Shown piece by piece: positions 33,454 to 42,403 of a stretch of 64,000 bases of DNA. Location: NCBI RefSeq assembly GCF_018324685.1, contig NZ_AP023354.1:2542001-2606000 (forward strand), given 5' to 3'. The number at the start of each line of letters is the position of its first letter. Position 1 is the stretch's first letter. Below the pieces are notes generated by a model. That model did not search any database. It was not told the origin of the DNA and saw nothing but the letters and a program-made list of their open reading frames with translations. Position numbers and translations under genes: made by a program. This stretch comes from Actinocatenispora sera (GTDB lineage Bacteria > Actinomycetota > Actinomycetes > Mycobacteriales > Micromonosporaceae).

Positions 33454-34193
33454 CAGGTACGGGTGGTGACCCGTTCGGTGGCGGCGATCGCGTCCAGCCG
33501 CTCCGCATCGGCGTTGCGGACCAGGACCACCGAGGCGCCGAGCATCAGCGGCGCGAACAGCCAGGCCACCGGGTCCGGCTCGGCGTCGACCGGTACCAGC
33601 AGCCGGCCGCCGGGCAGCAGGCCGGACTCGCCGGCATGCCGCCGGGCCCGGTCCGCGAGCGCGGTCTGGTGCACCGGTTCCGGTTCGTACCAGGCGATCC
33701 CGCTCGGATCCGCCGGCGCCGAGGAGTACCGGTCACCGAACGCGCGCACCGCCACCACGTAGTCCTGCGCGCCGTCCGGTACCTCGCGCAACGGCATCGC
33801 CATCGGCGCCAGCCCGAGCAGGTACGTCTCGGCCGGGCGTGCGGCACGCGCTTGCTCGGCCCGGTCCACGGTGGCGAACGCGACGTCGACCGGGGTCGGC
33901 CCGGTGGCCGCCGCCCCGAACCGGACCGGTACCCCGGCGGTCAGGCAGCCCAGCAGCACCGCGGCGGTCTGCCAGTGCGCCGGCAGCAGCACCGCGGCGC
34001 TGTCGTCGGGGCCCAGCGCGGCGCCGTCGACCAGCAGGTTCGCCGTCTTCGCGACCCAGTTGTCCAGCGTCGCCGCGGACAGCTCGGTACGCTCGCCGAG
34101 CCGCTCGTCGTAGTACGTGATCAGCGGCGCGTTCTGGTTCGCGCGCAGCGCCGCGGCCAGCGCCGCGGGCACGGTGGACGGATCGCTCGACAC
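33453..34193 (-). CDS. TIGR03089 family protein
   Basis: 246 residues, GTG start (34193) with TATGGT (34205-34200, minus) 6 nt upstream, so probably leaderless. The family resembles the N-terminal part of acyl-adenylating enzymes (APLITYYDERLGERTELSAA in part; NWVAKTANLLVDGA; HWQTAAVLLGCLTAGV). It lacks the P-loop and the C-terminal catalytic domain, so adenylation activity is not expected. A member lies in the same gene neighbourhood in M. tuberculosis (Rv3268, from memory). Function unknown. Confidence 0.85.
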   Translation of the reverse strand: MSSDPSTVPAALAAALRANQNAPLITYYDERLGERTELSAATLDNWVAKTANLLVDGAALGPDDSAAVLLPAHWQTAAVLLGCLTAGVPVRFGAAATGPTPVDVAFATVDRAEQARAARPAETYLLGLAPMAMPLREVPDGAQDYVVAVRAFGDRYSSAPADPSGIAWYEPEPVHQTALADRARRHAGESGLLPGGRLLVPVDAEPDPVAWLFAPLMLGASVVLVRNADAERLDAIAATERVTTRT

Positions 34194-34466
34194 GGCCACA
34201 CCATAGCGTCGGCGAGGTGCCGGCCGGAGGCCGGGCGCGTCGTGCTGCGCCGCCGATGGCCCGCCGAACTGCGGTGCTGCCGCGGTCAGGTGAACGGGCG
34301 GTACCGGGGCGGGCCGTCGCCGTGGCGCCCGTCGTTCGCGACGCTTCCGGCGTAGGCTGGCATGCTGGCACCCGGCGCGGCGCGGCCCACCGCGCGGCGG
34401 ATGCCGGGGAACACGAGATGGCGACTTCGCGTCAGCGAAGCGCGCAGCTGCTGGGGAGTGGTCGGG

Positions 34467-35615
34467 ATGGCCGGAGGCGAACTGCCCCGGGTGCTGTTCG
34501 ACGCGACGAGCGTGCCGGCCGACCGAGGTGGCGTCGGGCGATACGTGGACGGGCTGTTGCACGCGCTGTCCCGGGTCCAGCACGGCCTGACCGTCGTCTG
34601 CCAGCGCACCGACGCCGAGCGGTACTCGCGGCTGCTGCCGCACGCCGACGTCGTGGTCGGCCCGGCCGCGGTGTCGCACCGGCCGGCCCGGCTGGCCTGG
34701 GAGCAGACCGGCCTGCCGCTGCTGGCCCAGCAGCACGCCGCGCACGTGATCCACTCGCCGTTCTACACCTGCCCGCTGCGGGCCGCCTGCCCGGTGACGG
34801 TGACGGTGCACGACGCGACGTTCTTCACCGAGCCGGACCACTACGAGAAGGCGCGCGGCACGTTCTTCCGGTCCGCCATCAAGACCTCGCTGCGCCGCGC
34901 GGCGCGGGTGATCGTGCCGAGCAAGGCGACCCGGGACGAGCTGATCCGGCTGCTGGATGCCGACCCGGCCCGGCTGGACGTCGCCTACCACGGCGTCGAC
35001 CCGGATGCGTTCCACCCGCCGTCGGCCGACGAGCAGGCCCGGGTGGCGGCGCGGCTCGGCCTGGCCGACACGCCGTACATGGCGTTCCTCGGTGCCAAGG
35101 AGCCGCGCAAGAACGTGCCCGAGCTGATCCGCGGCTGGGTGCGCGCGGTGTCGGCCCGGGAGCACCCGCCGGCGCTGGTGCTGGCCGGCGGCAACGGGCA
35201 CGACGAGGAGATCGACAAGGCGGTCGCCGAGGTGCCGCCGCACCTGCGGCTGCTGCGGCCGGGCTACCTGCGCTACGCCGACCTGCCCGGCTACCTGGGC
35301 GGTGCGCTGGTCGCCGCCTACCCCAGCCACGGCGAGGGGTTCGGGCTGCCGGTGCTGGAGGCGATGGCCTGCGGCGCGGCGGTGCTGACCACGCCGCGGT
35401 TGTCGCTGCCGGAGGTGGGCGGCGACGCGGTGGCCTACACCGGTGAGTCGGCCGAGGAGATCGGGCACGATCTGGCCGCGCTGCTCGACGACGACGCGCG
35501 CCGGGCCGACCTGGGCCGCCGCGGGTACGAGCGGTCCCGGGAGTTCACCTGGGAGCAGAGCGCCGAGGTGCACCTCGCCGCCTGGACCAGGGCCGCCGCC
35601 CTGGTGACCGCCTGA
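34467..35615 (+). CDS. Family 4 glycosyltransferase (GT-B)
   Basis: 382 residues from the ATG at 34467 (GGGGAG upstream); the open frame starts at 34362, directly behind a TAGGCT box. GT-B fold: VLFDATSVPADRGGVGRYVDG with the glycine loop, VHDATFFTEPDHY, FLGAKEPRKNVPELI at the nucleotide-sugar domain, and YPSHGEGFGLPVLEAMACG with the E-x7-E pair. The enzyme transfers a sugar from a nucleotide donor, plausibly GDP-mannose because the next gene makes it. The acceptor is unknown, perhaps wall or lipid glycan. Confidence 0.9.
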   Translation: MAGGELPRVLFDATSVPADRGGVGRYVDGLLHALSRVQHGLTVVCQRTDAERYSRLLPHADVVVGPAAVSHRPARLAWEQTGLPLLAQQHAAHVIHSPFYTCPLRAACPVTVTVHDATFFTEPDHYEKARGTFFRSAIKTSLRRAARVIVPSKATRDELIRLLDADPARLDVAYHGVDPDAFHPPSADEQARVAARLGLADTPYMAFLGAKEPRKNVPELIRGWVRAVSAREHPPALVLAGGNGHDEEIDKAVAEVPPHLRLLRPGYLRYADLPGYLGGALVAAYPSHGEGFGLPVLEAMACGAAVLTTPRLSLPEVGGDAVAYTGESAEEIGHDLAALLDDDARRADLGRRGYERSREFTWEQSAEVHLAAWTRAAALVTA

Positions 35616-35694
35616 CTCCGGCGCCGCCGGCCCGACCCGATCACTCCCTGGTGCCGTCCAGGTAGCTTTCAGTTCGGCCGGTTAGTCTGCCGAG

Positions 35695-36804
35695 ATGACC
35701 GACGAGGGCGGCTTCTACGCGGTGATACCGGCGGGCGGTAGCGGCACCCGGCTGTGGCCGCTGTCGCGCGCCGGCCGACCCAAGTTCCTGCACCACCTGA
35801 CCGGCTCGGACCGCACGCTGCTGCAGGCGACGATCGACCGGCTGGTGCCGTTCGCCCCCGCCGAACGCACGTTCGTGGTGACCGGGGTGGCGCACGCGGC
35901 CGGGGTGGCGCGGCAGCTGCCGGCGCTGCCGGCGGACAACATCCTGGTCGAGCCGTCGCCGCGCGACTCCTGCGCCGCGATCGGGCTGGCCGCGATGGTC
36001 ATCGCGCGCCGCGACCCGGACGCGATCATGGGCTCGTTCGCCGCCGACCACCTGGTCCGCTTCACCGAACGGTTCCATTCCTCGGTACGGGAGGCGATCG
36101 ACACCGCTCGGTCCGGCTACCTGACCACGATCGGCATCACCCCGACCGAGCCCGAGACCGGGTACGGCTACCTGCGCTGCACCGAGACGCTCGACGGCGG
36201 GCCGGCGCGGCTGGTCGGCGAGTTCAAGGAGAAGCCTTCGCACGAGGTGGCCGTCGAGTACGTCGAGTCCGGGAAGTACCTCTGGAACGCCGGCATGTTC
36301 GTCTGGTCGGTGCGCGCGTTCCTGGCCGAGCTGGCCCGCCAGCAGCCGGATCTGCACGACGGGCTGAGCCGGGTGGTCGCCAGCTGGGACTCGCCGCAGC
36401 GGGAGGAGGTGATCGGCGAGATCTGGCCGACGCTGCCGAAGATCTCCGTCGACTACGCGGTGATGGAGGGCGCGGCGCGCGCCGGTCGGGTCGCGACCGT
36501 GCCGGGCAGCTTCGGCTGGACCGACGTCGGCGACTTCCACACCCTCGGCGTGGTGCTGCCGATGGACGACGACGGCAACGTCGTGGTCCGGGGCGAGGAG
36601 CGCGGCGGTGAGGTACTCGCCATCGACGCGCACGACACGGTGGTGGTGCCGCGGTCCGGCCGGCTCGTCGCCGCCCTCGGCGTGCACGACCTGGTGGTGG
36701 TCGACACCAACGACGCGGTGCTGGTCTGCCCGCGCAACCGCGCCCAGGACGTCAAGAAGCTCGTCGACCGCCTCAAGGAACGCGGCGAGCGCGAACTGAT
36801 CTGA
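35695..36804 (+). CDS. manC: Mannose-1-phosphate guanylyltransferase
   Basis: 369 residues, making GDP-mannose from mannose-1-phosphate and GTP. Motifs: VIPAGGSGTRLWPLSR, RPKFL, VEPSPRDSCAAIG, FAADH, GYGYLR, FKEKPS, WNAGMFVWS and FGWTDVGDF. The phosphomannose-isomerase domain of bifunctional ManC is absent; that step is done by manA at 50.4 kb. TAGTCT (35683-35688) stands 6 nt before the ATG. It works with manB (46.3 kb) and manA to form GDP-mannose from fructose-6-phosphate. Confidence 0.95.
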   Translation: MTDEGGFYAVIPAGGSGTRLWPLSRAGRPKFLHHLTGSDRTLLQATIDRLVPFAPAERTFVVTGVAHAAGVARQLPALPADNILVEPSPRDSCAAIGLAAMVIARRDPDAIMGSFAADHLVRFTERFHSSVREAIDTARSGYLTTIGITPTEPETGYGYLRCTETLDGGPARLVGEFKEKPSHEVAVEYVESGKYLWNAGMFVWSVRAFLAELARQQPDLHDGLSRVVASWDSPQREEVIGEIWPTLPKISVDYAVMEGAARAGRVATVPGSFGWTDVGDFHTLGVVLPMDDDGNVVVRGEERGGEVLAIDAHDTVVVPRSGRLVAALGVHDLVVVDTNDAVLVCPRNRAQDVKKLVDRLKERGERELI

Positions 36805-36985
36805 GGGGTGTGCTCGCCCGCGGCGGAGGCTTGAGGACACATCGCCGAGGCGTTCGAGAACCCCGCGTGCCGGCTTCCAGCGCCGACCCGGCTCCGAAAC
36901 AGGCTAGGGGATCTTCCAGACCTCGCGCGTGTCGCGGCGTGCCAACGGTCCTCGGCCCGACGGCGGACCGAGGACGCGATCTCGC

Positions 36986-38455
36986 TCAGACCCGGGCCGC
37001 GAGCGGGCGGACCCACCTCGACAGAGCGTCCGCCAGGCCGGCGGTGTCCCCGTCGGTGCCGCTCGCCCAGGCGACGTGGCCGTCCGGGCGGACCAGGGCC
37101 GCGGCCGGCGCCGGTACCGCGCCGAGCACCGGCAGCTGCCAGGTCGCCGCGGTGCCGTGAGCGGGAACGTGGTCGACCGCGTCGGCCCAGTCTGTCGGTA
37201 CCGCAACGGGTGTGGCGCCGAGGTCCAGCAGCACCGGCCGGCCCGAGTGCAGCAGCTGGTAGGCGCGGCGGCCGCCGGGCAGGTCGACGTCGGGCAGCCG
37301 GCGGCCGACCAGCGGATGCCCGTCGCCCAGCGGGTAGGCCACGTCCAGCGCGGTGATCATCGCGGCCAGCTGCTCGTTGGCCGCGGGCTGCGCGATCAAC
37401 CCGGCCACGGTGGCCCGCAGCGCCTCGGTCTGGGCGTCGTACCGGCCGAGCGCCACCTGCGCGCGGGTGTTGTCCAGCACCCGGGCACCGATCGGGTGCC
37501 GCTCGTCGTGGTACGTGTCGAGCAGCGCCTCGGTGGCGTCGCCGCGCAGGACCGCGGCGAGCTTCCAGCCCAGGTTGACCGCGTCCTGCACGCCGGTGTT
37601 GAGGCCCTGCCCGCCCGCCGGGTAGTGGATGTGCGCGGCGTCGCCGGCGAGTAGTACCCGGCCCAGCCGGTACCGGTCGGCCTGCCGGGCGGCGTCGCCG
37701 TACCGGGACAGCCAGCGCGGCGAGTGCAGCCCGAAGTCGGTACCGGCGATCTCGGTCAGGGTGGTGCGCAGCTGGTCGAGCGTGACCGGCCCGTCCTGCG
37801 CGAGCACGCCGGTCTGGGTGGTCATCACCCGGTACCAGCCGGCCTCGAAGCCGAGCACGCTGTAGTCGCCGCGGTCGGTGCGGTGCTGGAAGACGTTCCC
37901 GGCGGGCGGGTCGGCCAGCTCGACGTCGCCGAGCAGCGAGGTCAGCGTGGCGTCGGTACCGGCGTAGCCGATGCCGGCGAGGCGTCGCACCGCGCTGCGG
38001 CCGCCGTCGCAGCCGACCAGGTACCGGCCGGTGACGGTGCCGCCGTCGGCGAGCGTGACGGTGACGCCGTCGTGGTCCTGGTGCAGCCCGGTCACCTCCG
38101 CGTTGCGCCGGATCGTCACGCCGAGGCTCGCGGCGTGCTCGGCGAGCAGCCGCTCGACGTGTGACTGCAGCAGGGCCAGCAGGTGCGGGTAGCGGGTGGG
38201 CAGGTTCTCGAGGCGCAGCCACAGCCCGGAGAAGTGGGCCACCTGCAGCGGCCGACCCTCGGCGAGGAACGGTTCGACCATGCCGCGCTGGTCGAGCACC
38301 TCGAGCGTGCGGGCGTGCAGGCCACCGGCCCGGGACTCGGTGGTGGTGGCTCCCGCGCGCTGTTCCAGGATCAGCACGTCGGCGCCGGCGAGGGCGAGTT
38401 CGCAGCCGAGCATCAGGCCGGTCGGGCCGGCTCCGGCGATCACCACATCGGCCAT
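36986..38455 (-). CDS. FAD-dependent aromatic hydroxylase-type monooxygenase
   Basis: 489 residues. Group A flavoprotein monooxygenase: GxGxxG in VVIAGAGPTGLMLGCELA, the DG motif in GCDGGRSAVRRLAG, the GD motif in LLAGDAAHIHYPAGGQGLN, and a thioredoxin-like C-terminal domain (from about 390). It hydroxylates an aromatic or polyketide substrate with NAD(P)H and O2. The family includes polyketide tailoring and antibiotic-inactivating enzymes (RdmE/PgaE, Rox). A TetR gene is divergent across a strong operator, so induction by a toxic aromatic compound is a reasonable guess. Confidence 0.92.
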   Translation of the reverse strand: MADVVIAGAGPTGLMLGCELALAGADVLILEQRAGATTTESRAGGLHARTLEVLDQRGMVEPFLAEGRPLQVAHFSGLWLRLENLPTRYPHLLALLQSHVERLLAEHAASLGVTIRRNAEVTGLHQDHDGVTVTLADGGTVTGRYLVGCDGGRSAVRRLAGIGYAGTDATLTSLLGDVELADPPAGNVFQHRTDRGDYSVLGFEAGWYRVMTTQTGVLAQDGPVTLDQLRTTLTEIAGTDFGLHSPRWLSRYGDAARQADRYRLGRVLLAGDAAHIHYPAGGQGLNTGVQDAVNLGWKLAAVLRGDATEALLDTYHDERHPIGARVLDNTRAQVALGRYDAQTEALRATVAGLIAQPAANEQLAAMITALDVAYPLGDGHPLVGRRLPDVDLPGGRRAYQLLHSGRPVLLDLGATPVAVPTDWADAVDHVPAHGTAATWQLPVLGAVPAPAAALVRPDGHVAWASGTDGDTAGLADALSRWVRPLAARV

Positions 38456-38465
38456 GGCAGCTCTC

Positions 38466-38516
38466 CTTAACGTCGTTAAATTTAACGCTGTTAAGGATGG
38501 CTCGAACGCTGTTAAG
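38466..38516. promoter_or_regulatory. TetR operator: 30-bp palindrome plus extra half-site
   Basis: CTTAACGTCGTTAAA joined to TTTAACGCTGTTAAG (38466-38495): 13 of 15 positions pair. A third copy of the half-site, AACGCTGTTAAG, lies at 38505-38516 and overlaps the TAAGCT -10 box of the TetR gene. A repressor here would block both divergent promoters. Confidence 0.88.
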
Positions 38517-38524
38517 CTGTCAAC

Positions 38525-39190
38525 GTGTCGAAGGTGCGAACCGGATCACGTCTCCACCGCGAAGCGATCGCCGCCGCCGGGCTGCGGCTGCTCGACGACA
38601 CCGGGCTGGACGGGCTGACCATGCGTGCCGTCGCCGCGGCGCTCGACGTGCAGGCCCCCGCGCTCTACTGGCACATCCGCAACAAGCAGGAACTGCTCGA
38701 CGCGATGGCCGAGCGCATCTTCGTCGCCGTCGCCGACGGGGTGCACGCGCCCGCCGCCGGCGACGACTGGATGCGGTGGTCCGCCGACGTGGTCCGGCGC
38801 CTACGCCGCGAGCTGCTCCGACACCGCGACGGCGCCCGCGTGCTCGCCGGTACCGACGTGTCCCACCCGGCGGTGCACGGGGTGATCGAGCTGACCCTGC
38901 GCACCCTGACCGACGCGGGCTTCGGCGCCCGGCAGGCGGCCCGGGCTTTCCCGACGCTGCTGCACTACACGATCGGCTTCACCATCGAGGAGCAGGCCCG
39001 CGCCGGCGAGGCGTACCCGGAGAACCCGTACGAGCCGGAGCGCATGGCACAGACCATCGACCCGGCCCGGTTCCCGCTCACCGCCGCCACCATCGGCGAC
39101 ATGTTCGACCCCGACACCGACGCCGCCTTCGACGAGGGTCTCCAGCTCATCCTCACCGGCATGGCCGCCCTGCTCCCGGCCGACTCCTAG
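38525..39190 (+). CDS. TetR family regulator (TetR_C type)
   Basis: 221 residues, GTG start. TAAGCT (38513-38518) is 6 nt upstream, so the transcript is probably leaderless. HTH: HREAIAAAGLRLLDDTGLDG, then MRAVAAALDVQAPALYWHIRNK. The C-terminal domain (LLRHRDGARVLAGTD, LHYTIGFTIEEQAR) is of the tetracycline-repressor C type. It very likely binds the TTAACG palindrome between itself and the FAD monooxygenase and responds to that enzyme's substrate. Confidence 0.93.
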   Translation: MSKVRTGSRLHREAIAAAGLRLLDDTGLDGLTMRAVAAALDVQAPALYWHIRNKQELLDAMAERIFVAVADGVHAPAAGDDWMRWSADVVRRLRRELLRHRDGARVLAGTDVSHPAVHGVIELTLRTLTDAGFGARQAARAFPTLLHYTIGFTIEEQARAGEAYPENPYEPERMAQTIDPARFPLTAATIGDMFDPDTDAAFDEGLQLILTGMAALLPADS

Positions 39191-39291
39191 CCGGCGAGGT
39201 ACGCGGCGACCAGCTGCCGCCAGACGTCGGGATGGGTGTACCAGAAGTCGTGCGGCACCAATGGCACCCGGTGCAACGACGCGCCGGGTCA
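39187..39291 (-). pseudogene. C-terminal remnant of a hydrolase-like gene
   Basis: About 33 codons on the minus strand read PLVPHDFWYTHPDVWRQL then VAAYLAG and a stop. The segment looks like the end of an alpha/beta-hydrolase (HDFWYTHP with the final helix). The upstream part is missing; instead the NUDIX stop codon lies at its edge. It is good evidence of a deletion at the right border of the monooxygenase-TetR insertion. Confidence 0.45.
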
Positions 39292-39819
39292 GCGGAAGGC
39301 GGCGAGGGCGGGGGCGATCAGGTGCTCGGTGGCGGAGGCGAGCGGGGTCGGCAGCTCGTCCGGGCGGAACCAGCCGAGCGCGTCGGACTCGGCACTGACC
39401 CGCTCGCGCGCGTCCGGCGGCGCGAGCACCGCGTACCGCACGTCGTGGTGGAACGAGTCGCGGCCGGCGCAGCGCACCGGATGGATGTCCAGGTCGATCG
39501 GCTCCGGATGCAGCCGCAGCCCGTCGATGCCGGACTCCTCGGTCGCCTCCCGCAGCGCCGCGGCGGCGATCGACGGGTCGCCCGCCTCGACGTGCCCGCC
39601 CAGCTGTACCCAGCGGTGGAACCTGCCGTGCAGGCACAGCAGCACCCGGCTCAGGTCGGCCGAGACGACGAGCGCGCTCGCCGTGACGTGCCCCGGGTCG
39701 TACCCGCGGGTCAGCGCCACCGGCCCGGCGTCCAGCAGCGCCAGGCTGCGGTCCCGCGGCTCGCCGGCGCGCCAGCCCGACAGCACCCGCACCGCATCGT
39801 CGTACAGCTCGGCCATCAT
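39289..39819 (-). CDS. NUDIX hydrolase
   Basis: 176 residues. The ATG overlaps the fbiB stop (ATGATG), so it belongs to the fbiA-fbiB transcript. The Nudix box GGHVEAGDPS...REATEESGI is present, with one extra residue and Asp at the first acidic position, as often seen in actinobacterial members. The C-terminus has WFRPDELPTPL. NUDIX enzymes cleave nucleoside diphosphates linked to other groups. A role linked to F420 precursors or GTP by-products is suggested only by position. Confidence 0.9.
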   Translation of the reverse strand: MMAELYDDAVRVLSGWRAGEPRDRSLALLDAGPVALTRGYDPGHVTASALVVSADLSRVLLCLHGRFHRWVQLGGHVEAGDPSIAAAALREATEESGIDGLRLHPEPIDLDIHPVRCAGRDSFHHDVRYAVLAPPDARERVSAESDALGWFRPDELPTPLASATEHLIAPALAAFR

Positions 39820-41228
39820 CGCTCCAGGTAGGCGTCACTGGGGTCGTCGTCGGCCGGTACGACCGGGTGTGCCGGGAAGCCGGCGGCGATGGCGCCAAGG
39901 AACTGCCAGCTCGCTGGTACGTCGAGTGCGGCACCCAGCGCCACCGGATCCGGCGGGTCGATCAGGCCGGGCGTGACCATCACGTGTACCAGGCCCTCGG
40001 CGGCCAGCGCGTCGGCGGCGCAGGCGATCCCGTCCATCTGCCGCAGGACCGCGGCGATCATCTCCGGGTCCTCGTCGTCCAGGTCGAACGCGTCCATCGA
40101 TTCGGTGCGGAACACCACCAGCAGCACCGGCGCGCGCGACACCAGGTCGGTGTCGATCTCGCCCGGCAGCAGCTCGGTCAGTGCTCGGCGCGCGGCCGGT
40201 GAGCTGACCCGCACGTACCGCCAGAGGTCCGGTTCGCTGGCCTGGCCCCGCATGACGACGACGGCACGGCGTACCGCGGGGTCCGGGACGGGCTCGTCGG
40301 ACAGCTCGTCGCCGGCGAGCCGGGCGGCGAGCACGTCGCGCCGGCCGGCGGCCCGGGCCTCCGCGGTGCCCAGCGAGAACATGTCCTCGGCGGACGGTCG
40401 TACCAGGGCGGCGGCGCCGGGGCCGTCGTCGGCGGCGACCGGGCCCAGGCCGCGTACCACCGCGACCGGCACGCCGGAGGTCTTGCCCTTGACCAGGTCG
40501 GCGGCGGCGGCGAGCTCGTCGATCACCGCCGCCGCGGTCACCGACAGGTCGTTGCCGTACGGGTCGGTCTGCCCCCGGTGGTCGCGCAGCGGCGCGAGCC
40601 CGGCGGCGCCGATCGCCACGTCGGTCTGGCCGTTGCGCCAGGTGCGGCCCATCGTGTCGGTGACCACGACCGCGACCCGGATGCCGAGCCGGGCGCCCAG
40701 TTCGGCCCGCAACGCGCGGGCGGACGCGTCCGGGTCGACCGGCAGCAGCACCAGCTGCGAGGTGTCCACATTGGATGCATCGACGCCCGCGGCGGCGAGC
40801 ACCAGCCCGTGCCGGGTCTGCACGATCCGGGTCCGGCCGCGGGTGGCGACCACGCGCACCGTCTCGGCCGTCACCGCCTCCTGCCGGGCGGCCTCCCGGC
40901 CTTCGGGGTCCGCCGGCGCCGGCACCAGCCGGCCCTCCGCCTTGCTGACGATCTTGCTGGTGACCACCAGGATGTCGTCGTCCCGCAGGCCCGCACCGAG
41001 CTTCGCGATCATCGCGCCCAGGTCGTCGCCGGGGGTGACCTCCCCGATCCCGGCCAGCGGCAGAACCTCGATCCGCGTCGCCGCCCCGGCCCGCTCCGTT
41101 CCACCCGAGTTCGCCGCGCCGGTCGGCTCCGTTCCACCCGGGGTCGCCGCGCCGGTCGGCTCCGTTCCACCCGGGGTCGCCGGGCCGGGCCGCGGGCTCG
41201 GGCCGGCCGGTGCGGCCGGCTCAGCCAC
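39816..41228 (-). CDS. fbiB: F420:gamma-glutamyl ligase / FMN-dependent FbiB
   Basis: 470 residues, GTG start inside the end of fbiA (8-bp overlap). The N-terminal CofE domain (about 50-290) adds glutamates to F420-0: GDDLGAMIAKLG, DDDILVVTSKIVSKAEGR, VVVTDTMGRTWRNGQTDVAIG, KGKTSGVPVAVVRGLG. The C-terminal part is nitroreductase-like (RAVVVMRGQASEPDLWRYVRV, QMDGIACAADALAAEGL), which in FbiB binds FMN and reduces dehydro-F420-0. The first 50 residues are an odd low-complexity tail made of three 11-residue repeats. Confidence 0.94.
   Translation of the reverse strand: MAEPAAPAGPSPRPGPATPGGTEPTGAATPGGTEPTGAANSGGTERAGAATRIEVLPLAGIGEVTPGDDLGAMIAKLGAGLRDDDILVVTSKIVSKAEGRLVPAPADPEGREAARQEAVTAETVRVVATRGRTRIVQTRHGLVLAAAGVDASNVDTSQLVLLPVDPDASARALRAELGARLGIRVAVVVTDTMGRTWRNGQTDVAIGAAGLAPLRDHRGQTDPYGNDLSVTAAAVIDELAAAADLVKGKTSGVPVAVVRGLGPVAADDGPGAAALVRPSAEDMFSLGTAEARAAGRRDVLAARLAGDELSDEPVPDPAVRRAVVVMRGQASEPDLWRYVRVSSPAARRALTELLPGEIDTDLVSRAPVLLVVFRTESMDAFDLDDEDPEMIAAVLRQMDGIACAADALAAEGLVHVMVTPGLIDPPDPVALGAALDVPASWQFLGAIAAGFPAHPVVPADDDPSDAYLER
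41095..41190. repeat. 33-bp in-frame tandem repeat in fbiB
   Basis: Copies at 41095-41127, 41128-41160 and 41161-41190, each coding for PGGTEPTGAA with small changes. Because the unit is 33 bp the reading frame is kept. It lengthens the disordered N-terminus of FbiB and is likely to vary in number between strains. Confidence 0.85.
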
Positions 41229-42180
41229 GGGCCAGACCGATCGCGTCGGTGACGATGGCGGCGGTCTCCGCCTCGTCGGTCATCAGCAGCGGGCGGGCCA
41301 GCACCCGTACCCCCGGTACCGTCGTCGCGGCGTCGACCGGGTCGACCAGCCAGCCGGACAGCAGCCCGCCGTCGCCGGCCGCGCCGAACATCCGGCCCAC
41401 CCCGGCGGCGCTGACCTCGACCCCGATCGCGGTCAGGCACTTGTCGGCCATGCCGCGCACCGGCGCGCCGCCGATGATCGGCGCGATCCCGGCGACCGGC
41501 GCGGTGCCGGCGACCAGGGCGTCGCGCAGCCCCGGTACCGCCAGGATCGGGCCGATGCTGACCACCGGATTGCTCGGCGCGAGCAGCACCACGTCGGCGG
41601 CGGCGAGCGCGTCGAGTACCCCGGCGGCCGGCTTGGCCTGGTCGGCGTCGACGAACACGAACCGCTGCGCCGGCGGCTCGGCGTGGTAGCGCACCCACCA
41701 CTCCTGGAAGTGCAGTGCGCGCGGTGCGGCCTCGCCGTCGACGGTGGCGACCACGTGGGTCTCCATCCGGTCGTCGGTGGCCGGCAACAGCCGGATGCCG
41801 GGCTGCCAGCGGGCGCACAGTGCCTCGGTGACCGCCGACAGCGGGTAGCCGGCGGCGAGCATCCGGGTGCGAACCAGGTGGGTGGCGAGGTCCCGGTCGC
41901 CGAGCCCGAACCAGGTCGGCTCGGCACCGTAGGCGGCGAGCTCGTCCCGGACCGCCCAGGTCTCGCCGGCCCGGCCCCAGCCGCGTTCCGGGTCCGCGCC
42001 ACCGCCCAGCGCGTACATCACGCTGTCCAGGTCGGGGCAGATCCGGACGCCGTGCAGGGTGACGTCGTCGCCGGTGTTGACGATCGCGGTGACCTCGTGG
42101 CCGCCGGCCGCGGCGAAGGCACGCACCCCCGCCAGGAACCGGGCGCCACCGATGCCACCCGCGAGTACCACGATGCGCAT
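41221..42180 (-). CDS. fbiA: 2-phospho-L-lactate transferase
   Basis: 319 residues from the ATG at 42180; the open frame runs to 42324. CofD/FbiA joins the phospho-lactate/phosphoenolpyruvate-guanosine intermediate to Fo to form (dehydro)F420-0. Motifs: VVLAGGIGGARFLAGV, VNTGDDVTLHGVRICPDLDSV (in part), WFGLGDRDLATHLVRT, LLPATDDRMETHV, LLAPSNPVVSIGPIL and GGAPVRGMADK. It heads the fbiA-fbiB-NUDIX operon. Confidence 0.95.
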   Translation of the reverse strand: MRIVVLAGGIGGARFLAGVRAFAAAGGHEVTAIVNTGDDVTLHGVRICPDLDSVMYALGGGADPERGWGRAGETWAVRDELAAYGAEPTWFGLGDRDLATHLVRTRMLAAGYPLSAVTEALCARWQPGIRLLPATDDRMETHVVATVDGEAAPRALHFQEWWVRYHAEPPAQRFVFVDADQAKPAAGVLDALAAADVVLLAPSNPVVSIGPILAVPGLRDALVAGTAPVAGIAPIIGGAPVRGMADKCLTAIGVEVSAAGVGRMFGAAGDGGLLSGWLVDPVDAATTVPGVRVLARPLLMTDEAETAAIVTDAIGLARG

Positions 42181-42403
42181 GCCGACAATCCTCCCGCACG
42201 CCCCGGGCGCGGCGCCGAGCCGGTCCGGACCGGCGCAGAAGTGCGCTCCGCGCACATTCCGGTACCGTGCGTGTACTACCAGCGTGGCTCCGCGCTCGCC
42301 ATGCTGGGTACCGCGTGATACCACGGGGGGCGCGCCGCGGTTAGTCTCGTCGGGACATGGATGCCCACGAAACCACTGCGCTGTGCTACCCGAAGGGGGA
42401 GCT

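Noticed and set aside
34194-35573. Extended N-terminus of the TIGR03089 frame to 706 codons
   Set aside because: The extension crosses the divergent glycosyltransferase gene. A leaderless promoter box and GTG at 34193 define a 246-residue protein of the usual family length.
41095-41190. CRISPR-like array
   Set aside because: The 33-bp units are directly adjacent with no unique spacers and code for in-frame peptide repeats in fbiB.
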